Shown here in pieces: positions 5,976-11,691 of a stretch of 11,691 bases of DNA; positions within the stretch are counted from its first letter, which is position 1; the number at the start of each line of letters is the position of its first letter. Below the pieces are notes generated by a model, which worked only from the letters and a program-made list of their open reading frames with translations, was not told the origin of the DNA and did no database searches. Both the position numbers and the translations under genes were made by a program. The DNA is from Oscillospiraceae bacterium. Its GTDB lineage: Bacteria; Bacillota_A; Clostridia; Oscillospirales; Oscillospiraceae. Where the stretch lies: assembly GCA_031265965.1 (NCBI GenBank), contig JAISBX010000162.1:1-11691 (forward strand), in the 5' to 3' direction.

Positions 5976-6936
5976 CTTCAGTTCCTCCTATAAATTCAGT
6001 TTCGTTTTCTTCGGCCTCGTCCCCATCCGGGACGTAGTCCACATCTTCATCGCCGTCTTCGCCGTCTTCGGCTTCGTCGTCTTCAGCGTCTTCGGCGTCC
6101 GGCGCTCCCGCGAGCGTCAGCTCGGCCAGACTGCGTCCTCGTACGCGCTCGCGCACGAGCATCGCGACGGCGGCGATAAGCAGCACCGCCGAGAGAAGCT
6201 GCGAGACGCGTATGTCCGTGCCGGGTATATACAGGCTGTCCGCGCGCAGCCCCTCGATCATGAAGCGCCCCAGCCCGTACCACACGAGATACAGCAGGAA
6301 CACCTGCCCGGAGTACCGTTTCCGCTTCTTTGAAAAGAAGTGCAGCAGCGCGAACCCGAGCGCGTTCCACAGAGACTCGTACAGAAACGTCGGGTGTACG
6401 TACACCGTATCGTATCCCGGCCGCGTCAGTCCCATCCGCCACGGCAGCCCCGTGACGGCGCCGTAGGCCTCGCGGTTGAAAAAGTTGCCCCAGCGCCCTA
6501 TCGATTGGCCTATCAGCAGCCCGAGCCCGAGGACGTCGAGCAGGGAGCCGAGCGGGACTTTTTTTACTCTTGAATATATTATCACGGTCGCGGCGCCGAA
6601 AATGATGCCCCCGTAAATGGCGAGCCCGCCCTCGCGGAGCTTGAATATATTCAGCCATTTACCGGGTCCGAAATATTGATCAAAGTTGAAAATAGCGTAG
6701 TACAGGCGCGCGCCGATTATGCCCGCGGGTATGCCGAAAATGAGAATATCGAGGATGTTGTCCTGCGTGAGCCCGAGCCGGTCGCGCACACGCAGCGCGT
6801 ATACGACCGCCAGCAGCAGCCCGAGCGCTATGATCATGCCGTAAAAATACAGCGGCGCCCCGAACACGTTCACCGAATCCGGCAGATCGAACCCCGCGTC
6901 CCCAAACATCGGGAACGAAATCTCGGCGCCCCTCAA
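5962..6936 (-). CDS. lgt: Prolipoprotein diacylglyceryl transferase
   Basis: Lgt transfers diacylglycerol from phosphatidylglycerol to the lipobox cysteine of prelipoproteins at the outer face of the membrane, the first step of lipoprotein maturation. The protein has 324 residues. Residues 147-156 (GRWGNFFNRE) are the Lgt signature and include the conserved Arg148 and Glu156. HPTFLYES (181-188) and YGLGRFMIEGLR (220-231), with the conserved Arg224, are also present. About seven membrane segments fill residues 25-263. The position of E. coli His103 is Tyr108 here (GGLAIYGG). After the last helix is an unusual tail: 25 of the final 45 residues are Asp or Glu. The start is TTG 6936, which shares TTGA with the upstream stop; the ISFPMFG segment typical of the N-terminus follows at once. 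ATG 6909 is the alternative but would cut that segment. Confidence 0.95.
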   Translation of the reverse strand: MRGAEISFPMFGDAGFDLPDSVNVFGAPLYFYGMIIALGLLLAVVYALRVRDRLGLTQDNILDILIFGIPAGIIGARLYYAIFNFDQYFGPGKWLNIFKLREGGLAIYGGIIFGAATVIIYSRVKKVPLGSLLDVLGLGLLIGQSIGRWGNFFNREAYGAVTGLPWRMGLTRPGYDTVYVHPTFLYESLWNALGFALLHFFSKKRKRYSGQVFLLYLVWYGLGRFMIEGLRADSLYIPGTDIRVSQLLSAVLLIAAVAMLVRERVRGRSLAELTLAGAPDAEDAEDDEAEDGEDGDEDVDYVPDGDEAEENETEFIGGTEDGEF

Positions 6937-8216
6937 GTCTTACTACCCCCAGTCGGTTTTACCATTGATATTGCCATGTTGTCCGGTTTGAGATTCGCGC
7001 GGACAAAAGCGGAGACGTCGTCCGGCGTGACGCCGTCGAGCACGTCCGCGGCGTCGAAGGCGTCGTAGCCCCGAAAGTGCCCGCTCGCGTAATTATAGCA
7101 TATGCCGTCAAACGAGTTCAGTGAACGCAGGAGCCTGCCGTAGACGGCTTTCTTTATGCGCGCGAAAAGCTCGGGGTCGGGGCCGTTTTGCGCGAACGAG
7201 GCCGCCTCCGCCCTGAATTCCCCGAATACCGCGTCAGGGTCGCGGCTGTTCCCTCCCGCCATGGAGTAAGCCACTCCGGCCGACGACTCGAACGCGGCCT
7301 GAAAGTCGCCGTCCACAAGGCCGGACTCGTACAGGCGCATATAGAGGGGCGACGAGTGCCCCGCGAGGAGCTCGAGCGCAAGGGAGCCGACTATGCCGCG
7401 TCTTAAAAATCCGACGCCCTCGCGAGCCGTCTCCGCCTTCGCGCCGAGCAGGAATATCGTCTGGCTCACCGCCATAGACGATTCCGCGCGCGCGGAGATC
7501 GGCGCCATCGTCTCCTCCGGCCCGTAGTCGCGCTTCGGGCGCGCGCCGGACGGCGCTGTGACCACCTTGCCCGCCGCCGACAGTATCATCTCGGGCTCGA
7601 CGTCGCCGGCGACGCAGAGGACCATGTTCGACGGGTTGTAAAACACGTTATGGCAGCTATAGAGCGTTTCCGGGGTGATCTCGGCGATGCTCTCGACCGT
7701 GCCGGCCACGGCGTCGCGTATGGGGTGCTTCTCAAACAGCGACTTCATCAACCCGTAATACACGGCGTAATCGGGGTCGTCCTCGGTCATCCGTATCTCC
7801 TGGCCGATTATCCCCTGCTCTTTTTGTACGCTCTCGCCGGTGAACCACGGCACGGACACAAAGCTCAGCAGTATCTCCAGATTTTCCTCGAATTTGTCAA
7901 CGCTTTCAAAATGGTACGCCGTTATGTCCGACGACGTGAACGCGTTCGGGGAGGCGCCGTTTTCGGACAGCATATTCAGCGCGTTCCCGTCCTCCGTTTC
8001 GAACATCTTGTGCTCCAGAAAATGCGCTACGCCCTCCGGCGTGTCGATCCACCGCCCGTTGTACTCAAAACGCCTGTCAGCGCCTCCGTAATCGGTGGCA
8101 AAGAACGCGTAACGCTTGTTATACCCCCGCTTGGGTATCACGAATACCGGCAGCCCGTTCGCCAGCCTGCCGCTGTAGACCTGCTCGCGTATCTTATCAT
8201 AGCTTTTAAGCTTCAT
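6933..8216 (-). CDS. ymfH: M16 zinc peptidase, YmfH-like (catalytic partner)
   Basis: A protein of 427 residues of the pitrilysin/insulinase M16 family. The inverted zinc motif HFLEH is at 65-69 (His65, His69 as ligands, Glu68 as base), and the Glu pair of EQGIIGQE (Glu133, Glu140) supplies the third ligand, probably Glu140. The N-terminal half carries the active M16 domain and the C-terminal half the second, inactive lobe, including SPLYMRLYESGLVDGDF. In Bacillus the YmfF/YmfH pair is linked to maturation of EF-P (5-aminopentanol modification), and related pairs (AlbE/AlbF) process peptide antibiotics; the substrate here is unknown. ATG 8216 is preceded by AAGGGGGG about seven bases upstream and overlaps the end of the ymfF-like gene by 11 bases. 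Such overlap suggests equimolar production of a two-subunit peptidase. Confidence 0.9.
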   Translation of the reverse strand: MKLKSYDKIREQVYSGRLANGLPVFVIPKRGYNKRYAFFATDYGGADRRFEYNGRWIDTPEGVAHFLEHKMFETEDGNALNMLSENGASPNAFTSSDITAYHFESVDKFEENLEILLSFVSVPWFTGESVQKEQGIIGQEIRMTEDDPDYAVYYGLMKSLFEKHPIRDAVAGTVESIAEITPETLYSCHNVFYNPSNMVLCVAGDVEPEMILSAAGKVVTAPSGARPKRDYGPEETMAPISARAESSMAVSQTIFLLGAKAETAREGVGFLRRGIVGSLALELLAGHSSPLYMRLYESGLVDGDFQAAFESSAGVAYSMAGGNSRDPDAVFGEFRAEAASFAQNGPDPELFARIKKAVYGRLLRSLNSFDGICYNYASGHFRGYDAFDAADVLDGVTPDDVSAFVRANLKPDNMAISMVKPTGGSKT

Positions 8217-9546
8217 GCGTATGCCCCCCTTGCTGATCCGGCTGATCGCCGAGCGGTTGCGGCTCCGCCGGAGCGCCGGTCAGACGGAACTCGGAATCGG
8301 CGCGTATGCCCGCCGCTATGGAGGCGACGGCTTCGCGAGTCACCAGCCCGGCAAGTCCGGCGAGTTCCTCCGGCGCGAACTTGATAGACGCGACGGCGTG
8401 GTCGAAATACAGCTCCTCAAGTCCGGCGGGCGTGTCCAGCGCCGACTTAACGGAGGTTATCACCGCTCGCTTCGCCGACAGCAGCTCCCAGTCGCTTATG
8501 TCGCCGGCGGCGACGGCGTCAAGCTGCGCGTATATCTCGCGCAGCGCCTCGTCGAATTTGTCGAAATCGACGCCGGAGGACACGGTCATCACGCCCTTGT
8601 GCTTCTCCACGGACGAGCTCGCGTAATAGCACAGCGACAGCCGCTCGCGCACGTTGAGAAACAGCTTCGAGGTGACGGAGCCGCCGAACACCGCGTTGAA
8701 CACCGAGAGAGCGGGATAGTCCGGCGCCTTCATGCACTCCCCGAGCCGGAAGCCCACGGCCAGCTTGCCCTGCTGTACGTCGAGCGATTCCGCAAAGCGG
8801 CGCGGGCCGGGCGCCGGCGGTTCGAGTAGGACGTCCGCGCCGCGCGGGCGCTCGGCGCTCCGGCGCGGCAGGGGTGCGAGCGCCTCCGTCAGCGCGGACG
8901 CGACCCTGTCCGGCGAGGCCGCGCCGCAGTAGAATATCTCGATCTCCGCCGTGGATATTAGCTCCTGATACCGGCGTGTCAGCGCCTTTGCCGTTACGGC
9001 GCGCGCCGTGTTCTCGTCGCCCAACTTGTTAGCGCCGAACGCCTCTCCGGAGCACATATTCGACAGCAGCCTGTCGAGCGCGTACACCCGCTTGTCGTTT
9101 ATGCCGGCGCGTATGTCGTTTATAAGGTTGACGCGCTCGCCGTCCACGTAGTCGTGCTGCAGCAGCCCTCCGCGCGTGCGCGGCATCAGAAGCAGCTCGC
9201 CGACAAGCGCGGCGGTCTTTTCCAGCACGTTCTCGCCCTTAGGCAGAAAGTCGTCGTCCACAAAGCTCGCGTAAAGGCCCACGCATTGCAGCTCGCCTTT
9301 TTTCCGGACTATGGGCTCCACGCGCGCGCCGTACAGTCCGTCGAGCGTGTCGGCGATAGCGCGCATATCCCCATGCGCCGCGCTGCCCCGCCGGAGCACT
9401 CTCGGTATCAAAGCCGTCGCCGCCGCCGTCCCGCGATCCAGCCCCGTTATGAGATTCACCGAGAGGCTCCCTGTCTTGAACTTCCCGGTACTGACGCAAG
9501 TCAACCCCACGCCCGTCGCCAGAACCCGTCTTGTCACATCATTCAT
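8206..9546 (-). CDS. ymfF: M16-family peptidase-like protein, YmfF-like (non-catalytic partner)
   Basis: A protein of 446 residues with the M16 fold but no HxxEH: the matching region reads ALIPRVLRRGSAAHGDM, followed by LDGLYGARV, typical of YmfF proteins. Further family landmarks are the FNAVFGGSVTSKLFLNVRE and LCYYASSS segments of the second lobe. By analogy with mitochondrial processing peptidase and other M16 pairs, it should be the substrate-holding subunit for the active YmfH-like enzyme encoded next. It is the first gene of the envelope operon. A GTG at 9552 is in frame, but ATG 9546 is better placed: GGGGTGAG ends five bases before it. The C-terminal tail is rich in Gln, Pro and His. 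The protein is cytoplasmic; no signal peptide or membrane segment is seen. NCBI labels this family YfmF; the Bacillus locus name is ymfF. Confidence 0.88.
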   Translation of the reverse strand: MNDVTRRVLATGVGLTCVSTGKFKTGSLSVNLITGLDRGTAAATALIPRVLRRGSAAHGDMRAIADTLDGLYGARVEPIVRKKGELQCVGLYASFVDDDFLPKGENVLEKTAALVGELLLMPRTRGGLLQHDYVDGERVNLINDIRAGINDKRVYALDRLLSNMCSGEAFGANKLGDENTARAVTAKALTRRYQELISTAEIEIFYCGAASPDRVASALTEALAPLPRRSAERPRGADVLLEPPAPGPRRFAESLDVQQGKLAVGFRLGECMKAPDYPALSVFNAVFGGSVTSKLFLNVRERLSLCYYASSSVEKHKGVMTVSSGVDFDKFDEALREIYAQLDAVAAGDISDWELLSAKRAVITSVKSALDTPAGLEELYFDHAVASIKFAPEELAGLAGLVTREAVASIAAGIRADSEFRLTGAPAEPQPLGDQPDQQGGHTHEA

Positions 9547-9577
9547 TCGCACTCACCCCTTGATCACGTTTACCGCG

Positions 9578-9606
9578 ATTATACTACACCCGGCGGGATT
9601 TGAAAA
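9578..9606 (-). promoter_or_regulatory. Promoter of the six-gene envelope operon
   Basis: On the minus strand there is a perfect TATAAT -10 (9583-9578) and, 17 bases upstream, TTTTCA (9606-9601), which matches four of six -35 bases. The start is predicted near 9571, giving a leader of about 25 bases to ATG 9546. No other promoter of this quality lies between here and the terminator at 3719-3753, which supports a single transcript of about 5.8 kb. Confidence 0.7.
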
Positions 9607-9618
9607 TATAAATATGAT

Positions 9619-9649
9619 TAAATTTATGTAAATTTTCCGCTCGAATTTA
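9619..9649. repeat. AT-rich repeats between divergent promoters
   Basis: TAAATTTA (9619-9626) and TAAATTTT (9629-9636) are spaced ten bases apart, about one helical turn. A third AATTTA lies at 9644-9649. The block sits between the -35 of the minus-strand promoter and the -35 of the plus-strand promoter. It may be an UP element for RNA polymerase or an operator; the sequence does not decide between them. Confidence 0.35.
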
Positions 9650-9651
9650 CC

Positions 9652-9678
9652 TTGACACGCCGCGGCTCATGTGATAAT
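9652..9678 (+). promoter_or_regulatory. Promoter of the DUF1622-prs-pth operon
   Basis: The -35 box is a perfect TTGACA (9652-9657). The -10 box is GATAAT (9673-9678) with TG at 9670-9671 (extended -10). The spacer is 15 bases, shorter than the ideal 17, which the extended -10 may offset. An AT-rich tract lies directly upstream. The start is expected near 9685. Confidence 0.65.
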
Positions 9679-9700
9679 CTGCAAACCGTAAACGCGGACA

Positions 9701-9715
9701 GGCGCCGGCGGCGCC
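9701..9715 (+). other. GC-rich hairpin in the 5' leader of the DUF1622 gene
   Basis: GGCGCC (9701-9706) pairs with GGCGCC (9710-9715) across a three-base loop. It lies in the predicted leader, six bases before the GGGAGG ribosome binding site (9721-9726). There is no T tract, so it is not a terminator. It could stabilise the message or affect ribosome access; no riboswitch class is recognised. Confidence 0.3.
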
Positions 9716-9737
9716 CGCACGGGAGGTTTTATATAAA

Positions 9738-10121
9738 ATGCTGGCTGATATAGATTTCGTTTTTCAGACAATAGTAGAGGCGGGTATAATGCTGCTCGAA
9801 TTTGTCGGCGTCGCAATACTCGTCGTGACCGCTGTGCGGTGTGTGCTCAATCTGCTAAAGCGCGGTGTTTTTGTGCGTCTGCGCCTCGCCGAGGGCATCG
9901 CGCTCGCGCTCGAGTTCAAGCTGGGCGCGGAGGTGCTGCGCACGGTCATAGTGCGCGAGTGGGACGAGATGCTGATACTGGGCGCGGTCATTGCGTTGCG
10001 CGGCGCGCTGACGTTTCTTATCCACTGGGAGATCAAAAACGAGGAGTCGAGGCTCGGCGAGAACGGATCGCGCGCCAACGGCTCCGGTTCAAACGAAAAA
10101 AATGGGGGAGGGCAACAGTAA
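9738..10121 (+). CDS. DUF1622 family membrane protein
   Basis: A protein of 127 residues resembling the DUF1622 family (function unknown). It has a hydrophobic N-terminal helix (EAGIMLLEFVGVAILVVTAV), a middle block LRLAEGIALALEFKLGAEVLR, a second hydrophobic stretch around EMLILGAVIALRGALTFLI, and the HWEI motif that ends the conserved part. Two to three membrane passes are likely. The last 25 residues are Asn-, Gly- and Ser-rich and look disordered. GGGAGG at 9721-9726 precedes ATG 9738 by 11 bases, a somewhat long gap. It is the first gene of the operon, and its stop overlaps the prs start by one base (TAATG), so its translation probably feeds prs. No functional link between DUF1622 and PRPP synthesis is known to me. 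Confidence 0.85.
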   Translation: MLADIDFVFQTIVEAGIMLLEFVGVAILVVTAVRCVLNLLKRGVFVRLRLAEGIALALEFKLGAEVLRTVIVREWDEMLILGAVIALRGALTFLIHWEIKNEESRLGENGSRANGSGSNEKNGGGQQ

Positions 10122-11077
10122 TGGGTCACGGCAGGGAGATAAAAATTTTCAGCGGCAACGCGAACAAACCCCTCGCGGAGGCGATATGCCACGCCATCGG
10201 AACTCGGCTGGGCGGCTCGGACATCACGGCGTTCGCCAACGGGGAGACGTCGGTCTCGCTCTTCGAGACGGTGCGCGGCTTCGATGTCTTCATCATCCAG
10301 CCGACGTGTACGCCGGTAAACACGCACTTGATGGAACTGCTCATCATGATAGACGCCTGCAAGCGCGCGTCCGCCGGGCGGATAACGGCCGTCATACCGC
10401 ACTTCGGCTACGCCAGACAGGACAGGAAGGCGAAGGCGCGCGACCCCATATCCGCCAAGCTCGTGGCAAACCTCATCACCGTCGCCGGGGCGGACAGGGT
10501 GCTGACTATGGATCTGCACGCGTCGCAGATACAGGGCTTTTTCGACATCCCCGTGGACAATCTGCTGGGCGCCCCGCTGTTCGCGGAGTATTACGCGAGG
10601 CAGTTCGGCGTGGATTCGGAGGACGTCATAGTGGTATCCCCCGACATCGGCTCGGTCACGCGCGCGCGCGCCTTCGCACAGAAGCTGGGGCTGGGGCTGG
10701 CAATCATCGATAAGCGCCGCGAGAAGGCAAACCAGTCGGAGGTCATGAACATTATCGGCGAGGTCCGCGGCAAGACCGTGATCATGATCGACGACATTCT
10801 GGACACCGCGGGCAGTCTCTGCGGCGCGGCAAAGGCGCTCGTCGAGACCGGCGGCGCCAGCGAGATATACGCCTGCGCGAGCCACGGCATCCTCTCCGGC
10901 CCGGCAATCGAGAGGATAGAAGACAGCTACATAAAGGAACTGAGACTTTTGGACACCATACCGTATCCGTCGCAGACGCCCAGCGACAAGATAAAGTATC
11001 TGCAATCCGCGCCGTTGTTCGCCGAGGCGATAAAGAGGATATATGAGGAAGTTTCAATTTCCACACTTTTCGGCTAA
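10121..11077 (+). CDS. prs: Ribose-phosphate pyrophosphokinase (PRPP synthetase, class I)
   Basis: Makes PRPP from ribose 5-phosphate and ATP for purine, pyrimidine, NAD, His and Trp synthesis in the cytoplasm. The length of 318 residues is exactly usual. Landmarks are ANGETSVSLFETVRG (39-53), the flexible loop RQDRKAKARDP (99-109), MDLHASQIQGFFDIP with His133 (130-144), the catalytic DKRR (197-200), and the PRPP-binding loop DDILDTAG (224-231). The motif usually written SPDHGGVTRAR reads SPDIGSVTRAR here (173-183). ATG 10121 has GGGAGGG eight bases upstream and shares one base with the DUF1622 stop. A longer open frame extends upstream but lacks any Prs homology. The 3' end overlaps pth by 35 bases. 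The order prs-pth is standard in Firmicutes. Confidence 0.97.
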   Translation: MGHGREIKIFSGNANKPLAEAICHAIGTRLGGSDITAFANGETSVSLFETVRGFDVFIIQPTCTPVNTHLMELLIMIDACKRASAGRITAVIPHFGYARQDRKAKARDPISAKLVANLITVAGADRVLTMDLHASQIQGFFDIPVDNLLGAPLFAEYYARQFGVDSEDVIVVSPDIGSVTRARAFAQKLGLGLAIIDKRREKANQSEVMNIIGEVRGKTVIMIDDILDTAGSLCGAAKALVETGGASEIYACASHGILSGPAIERIEDSYIKELRLLDTIPYPSQTPSDKIKYLQSAPLFAEAIKRIYEEVSISTLFG

Positions 11078-11666
11078 GCGCCCGGGCGCGCGCGGCGTAT
11101 CCCGGATCGTCGTATTTCTCGGCAACCCGGGCGCGCGCTACGAAAACACGCGCCACAACGCGGGCTTCATGACGGCCGCGGAGGTCGAGAGGAAGACCGG
11201 CGCGCGCATAAACAAGCTGAAATTCCGCTCTCTCACGGCGACGGCCGAGCTCGGCGGGGAGCGCGTGCTGCTGCTCAAGCCGCAGACGTTTATGAATCTG
11301 TCCGGAGAGGCGGCGCGCGAGGCGATGAGCTTCTACAAGCTGCCGCTCGACCGCGTCATTGTGGTTTCGGACGACATAGCGCTCGGGCTCGGCGCGCTCC
11401 GCATTCGCCGTTCCGGCTCGTCCGGCGGACACAACGGGCTGCGCGACATCATAGCCAAGTGCGGCGGAGAGGAATTCACGCGCGTGCGCATAGGCGTGGG
11501 CGCCCCTCCGGACGCGGGCCGGGAAGTCATCGACTGGGTGCTGTCGCGATTTGACGGCGCGGATATGGCGGCGCTCGGCGAGACGCTGCCGCGCGCGGTT
11601 TCGGCGATCGAGATGATAATATCGTCCGGCGTCGATACTGCGATGAATACGTTCAACAGAGCTTGA
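11043..11666 (+). CDS. pth: Peptidyl-tRNA hydrolase
   Basis: Cleaves the ester bond of peptidyl-tRNA that drops off ribosomes, recycling tRNA. The protein has 207 residues. By alignment to the E. coli enzyme, the catalytic residues are Asn28 (FLGNPG), His38 (TRHNAG), Asn85 (KPQTFMNLSG), Asp110 (VSDDI) and Asn131 (GGHNGL). The segment usually reading HDELDLPPG is SDDIALGLG here; the catalytic Asp is kept. The only usable start upstream of the first strand is ATG 11043, giving an N-terminal extension of about 18 residues, basic and aromatic (RKFQFPHFSAKRPGAR), encoded partly within the end of prs. GAGG at 11035-11038 is four bases ahead, so translation probably follows prs ribosomes. Confidence 0.95.
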   Translation: MRKFQFPHFSAKRPGARGVSRIVVFLGNPGARYENTRHNAGFMTAAEVERKTGARINKLKFRSLTATAELGGERVLLLKPQTFMNLSGEAAREAMSFYKLPLDRVIVVSDDIALGLGALRIRRSGSSGGHNGLRDIIAKCGGEEFTRVRIGVGAPPDAGREVIDWVLSRFDGADMAALGETLPRAVSAIEMIISSGVDTAMNTFNRA

Positions 11667-11681
11667 CAGGAGGCGCGGGAT

Positions 11682-11691
11682 ATGACAGATA
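11682..11691 (+). CDS. Start of the next gene in the prs-pth operon (cut by window edge)
   Basis: A consensus AGGAGG (11668-11673) sits eight bases before an ATG at 11682, 15 bases after the pth stop, so a gene clearly starts here. Only Met-Thr-Asp is visible. In Firmicutes pth is very often followed by mfd, the transcription-repair coupling factor; that identity is a guess from gene order. Confidence 0.7.

Noticed and set aside
9651..9737. Riboswitch or ribosomal leader ahead of the DUF1622-prs operon
   Set aside because: The leader is only about 50 bases, with one small GC-rich hairpin. It is too short for a purine riboswitch, and no conserved purine-aptamer core is seen.
9764..11005. A 413-codon open frame on the minus strand opposite DUF1622 and prs
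   Set aside because: prs and DUF1622 are unmistakable on the plus strand. The antisense translation has low-complexity Arg/His/Ala content and no ribosome binding site or promoter.

Overview
This is a GC-rich stretch, by eye about 60% GC, of a Gram-positive genome of the Clostridia type (Oscillospirales or Christensenellales-like). The placement is an inference. It rests on the Asp23/YloU protein, the YmfF/YmfH peptidase pair, a SpoVB-type flippase, DUF1622, the prs-pth order, strong AGGAGG-type ribosome binding sites, and small proteins of a kind I associate with clostridia. ATA is used often for isoleucine although the DNA is GC-rich. The window holds 14 coding regions, two of them cut by the edges. 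No rRNA, tRNA, CRISPR array, insertion sequence or integration site is visible, and no gap without a gene exceeds 200 bases.

Layout. (1) 1-759 (+): the C-terminal two thirds of a serpin with an inhibitory-type hinge and reactive loop. (2) 913-2117 (+): a promoter followed by two translationally coupled genes, an Asp23/YloU envelope-stress protein and a metal-dependent amidohydrolase. (3) 2089-3621 (-): a MATE-family efflux transporter with its own promoter. Its 3' end overlaps the amidohydrolase gene tail to tail by 29 bases. (4) 3719-9606 (-): a long operon with a clear promoter (9578-9606) and a strong intrinsic terminator (3719-3753). In transcription order it carries ymfF-like, ymfH-like, lgt, a small coiled-coil protein, a small four-cysteine protein and a SpoVB/MurJ-like flippase. 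The first five genes overlap by 1 to 14 bases at each junction. (5) 9652 to the right edge (+): a divergent promoter, then DUF1622, prs, pth and the first codons of another gene, by gene order possibly mfd. All are tightly packed or overlapping.

How they fit together. The long minus-strand operon is an envelope-biogenesis set: lipid modification of lipoproteins (Lgt), a probable lipid-linked glycan flippase, and an active/inactive M16 peptidase pair. Two unrecognised small proteins sit in the middle. The plus-strand right-hand operon is housekeeping: PRPP for nucleotide synthesis and recycling of peptidyl-tRNA. Most of the window is ordinary chromosomal core. The points most worth a second look are the serpin with a predicted Arg-Gly bait bond, the four-cysteine and coiled-coil proteins embedded in the envelope operon, and the long acidic tail on Lgt.
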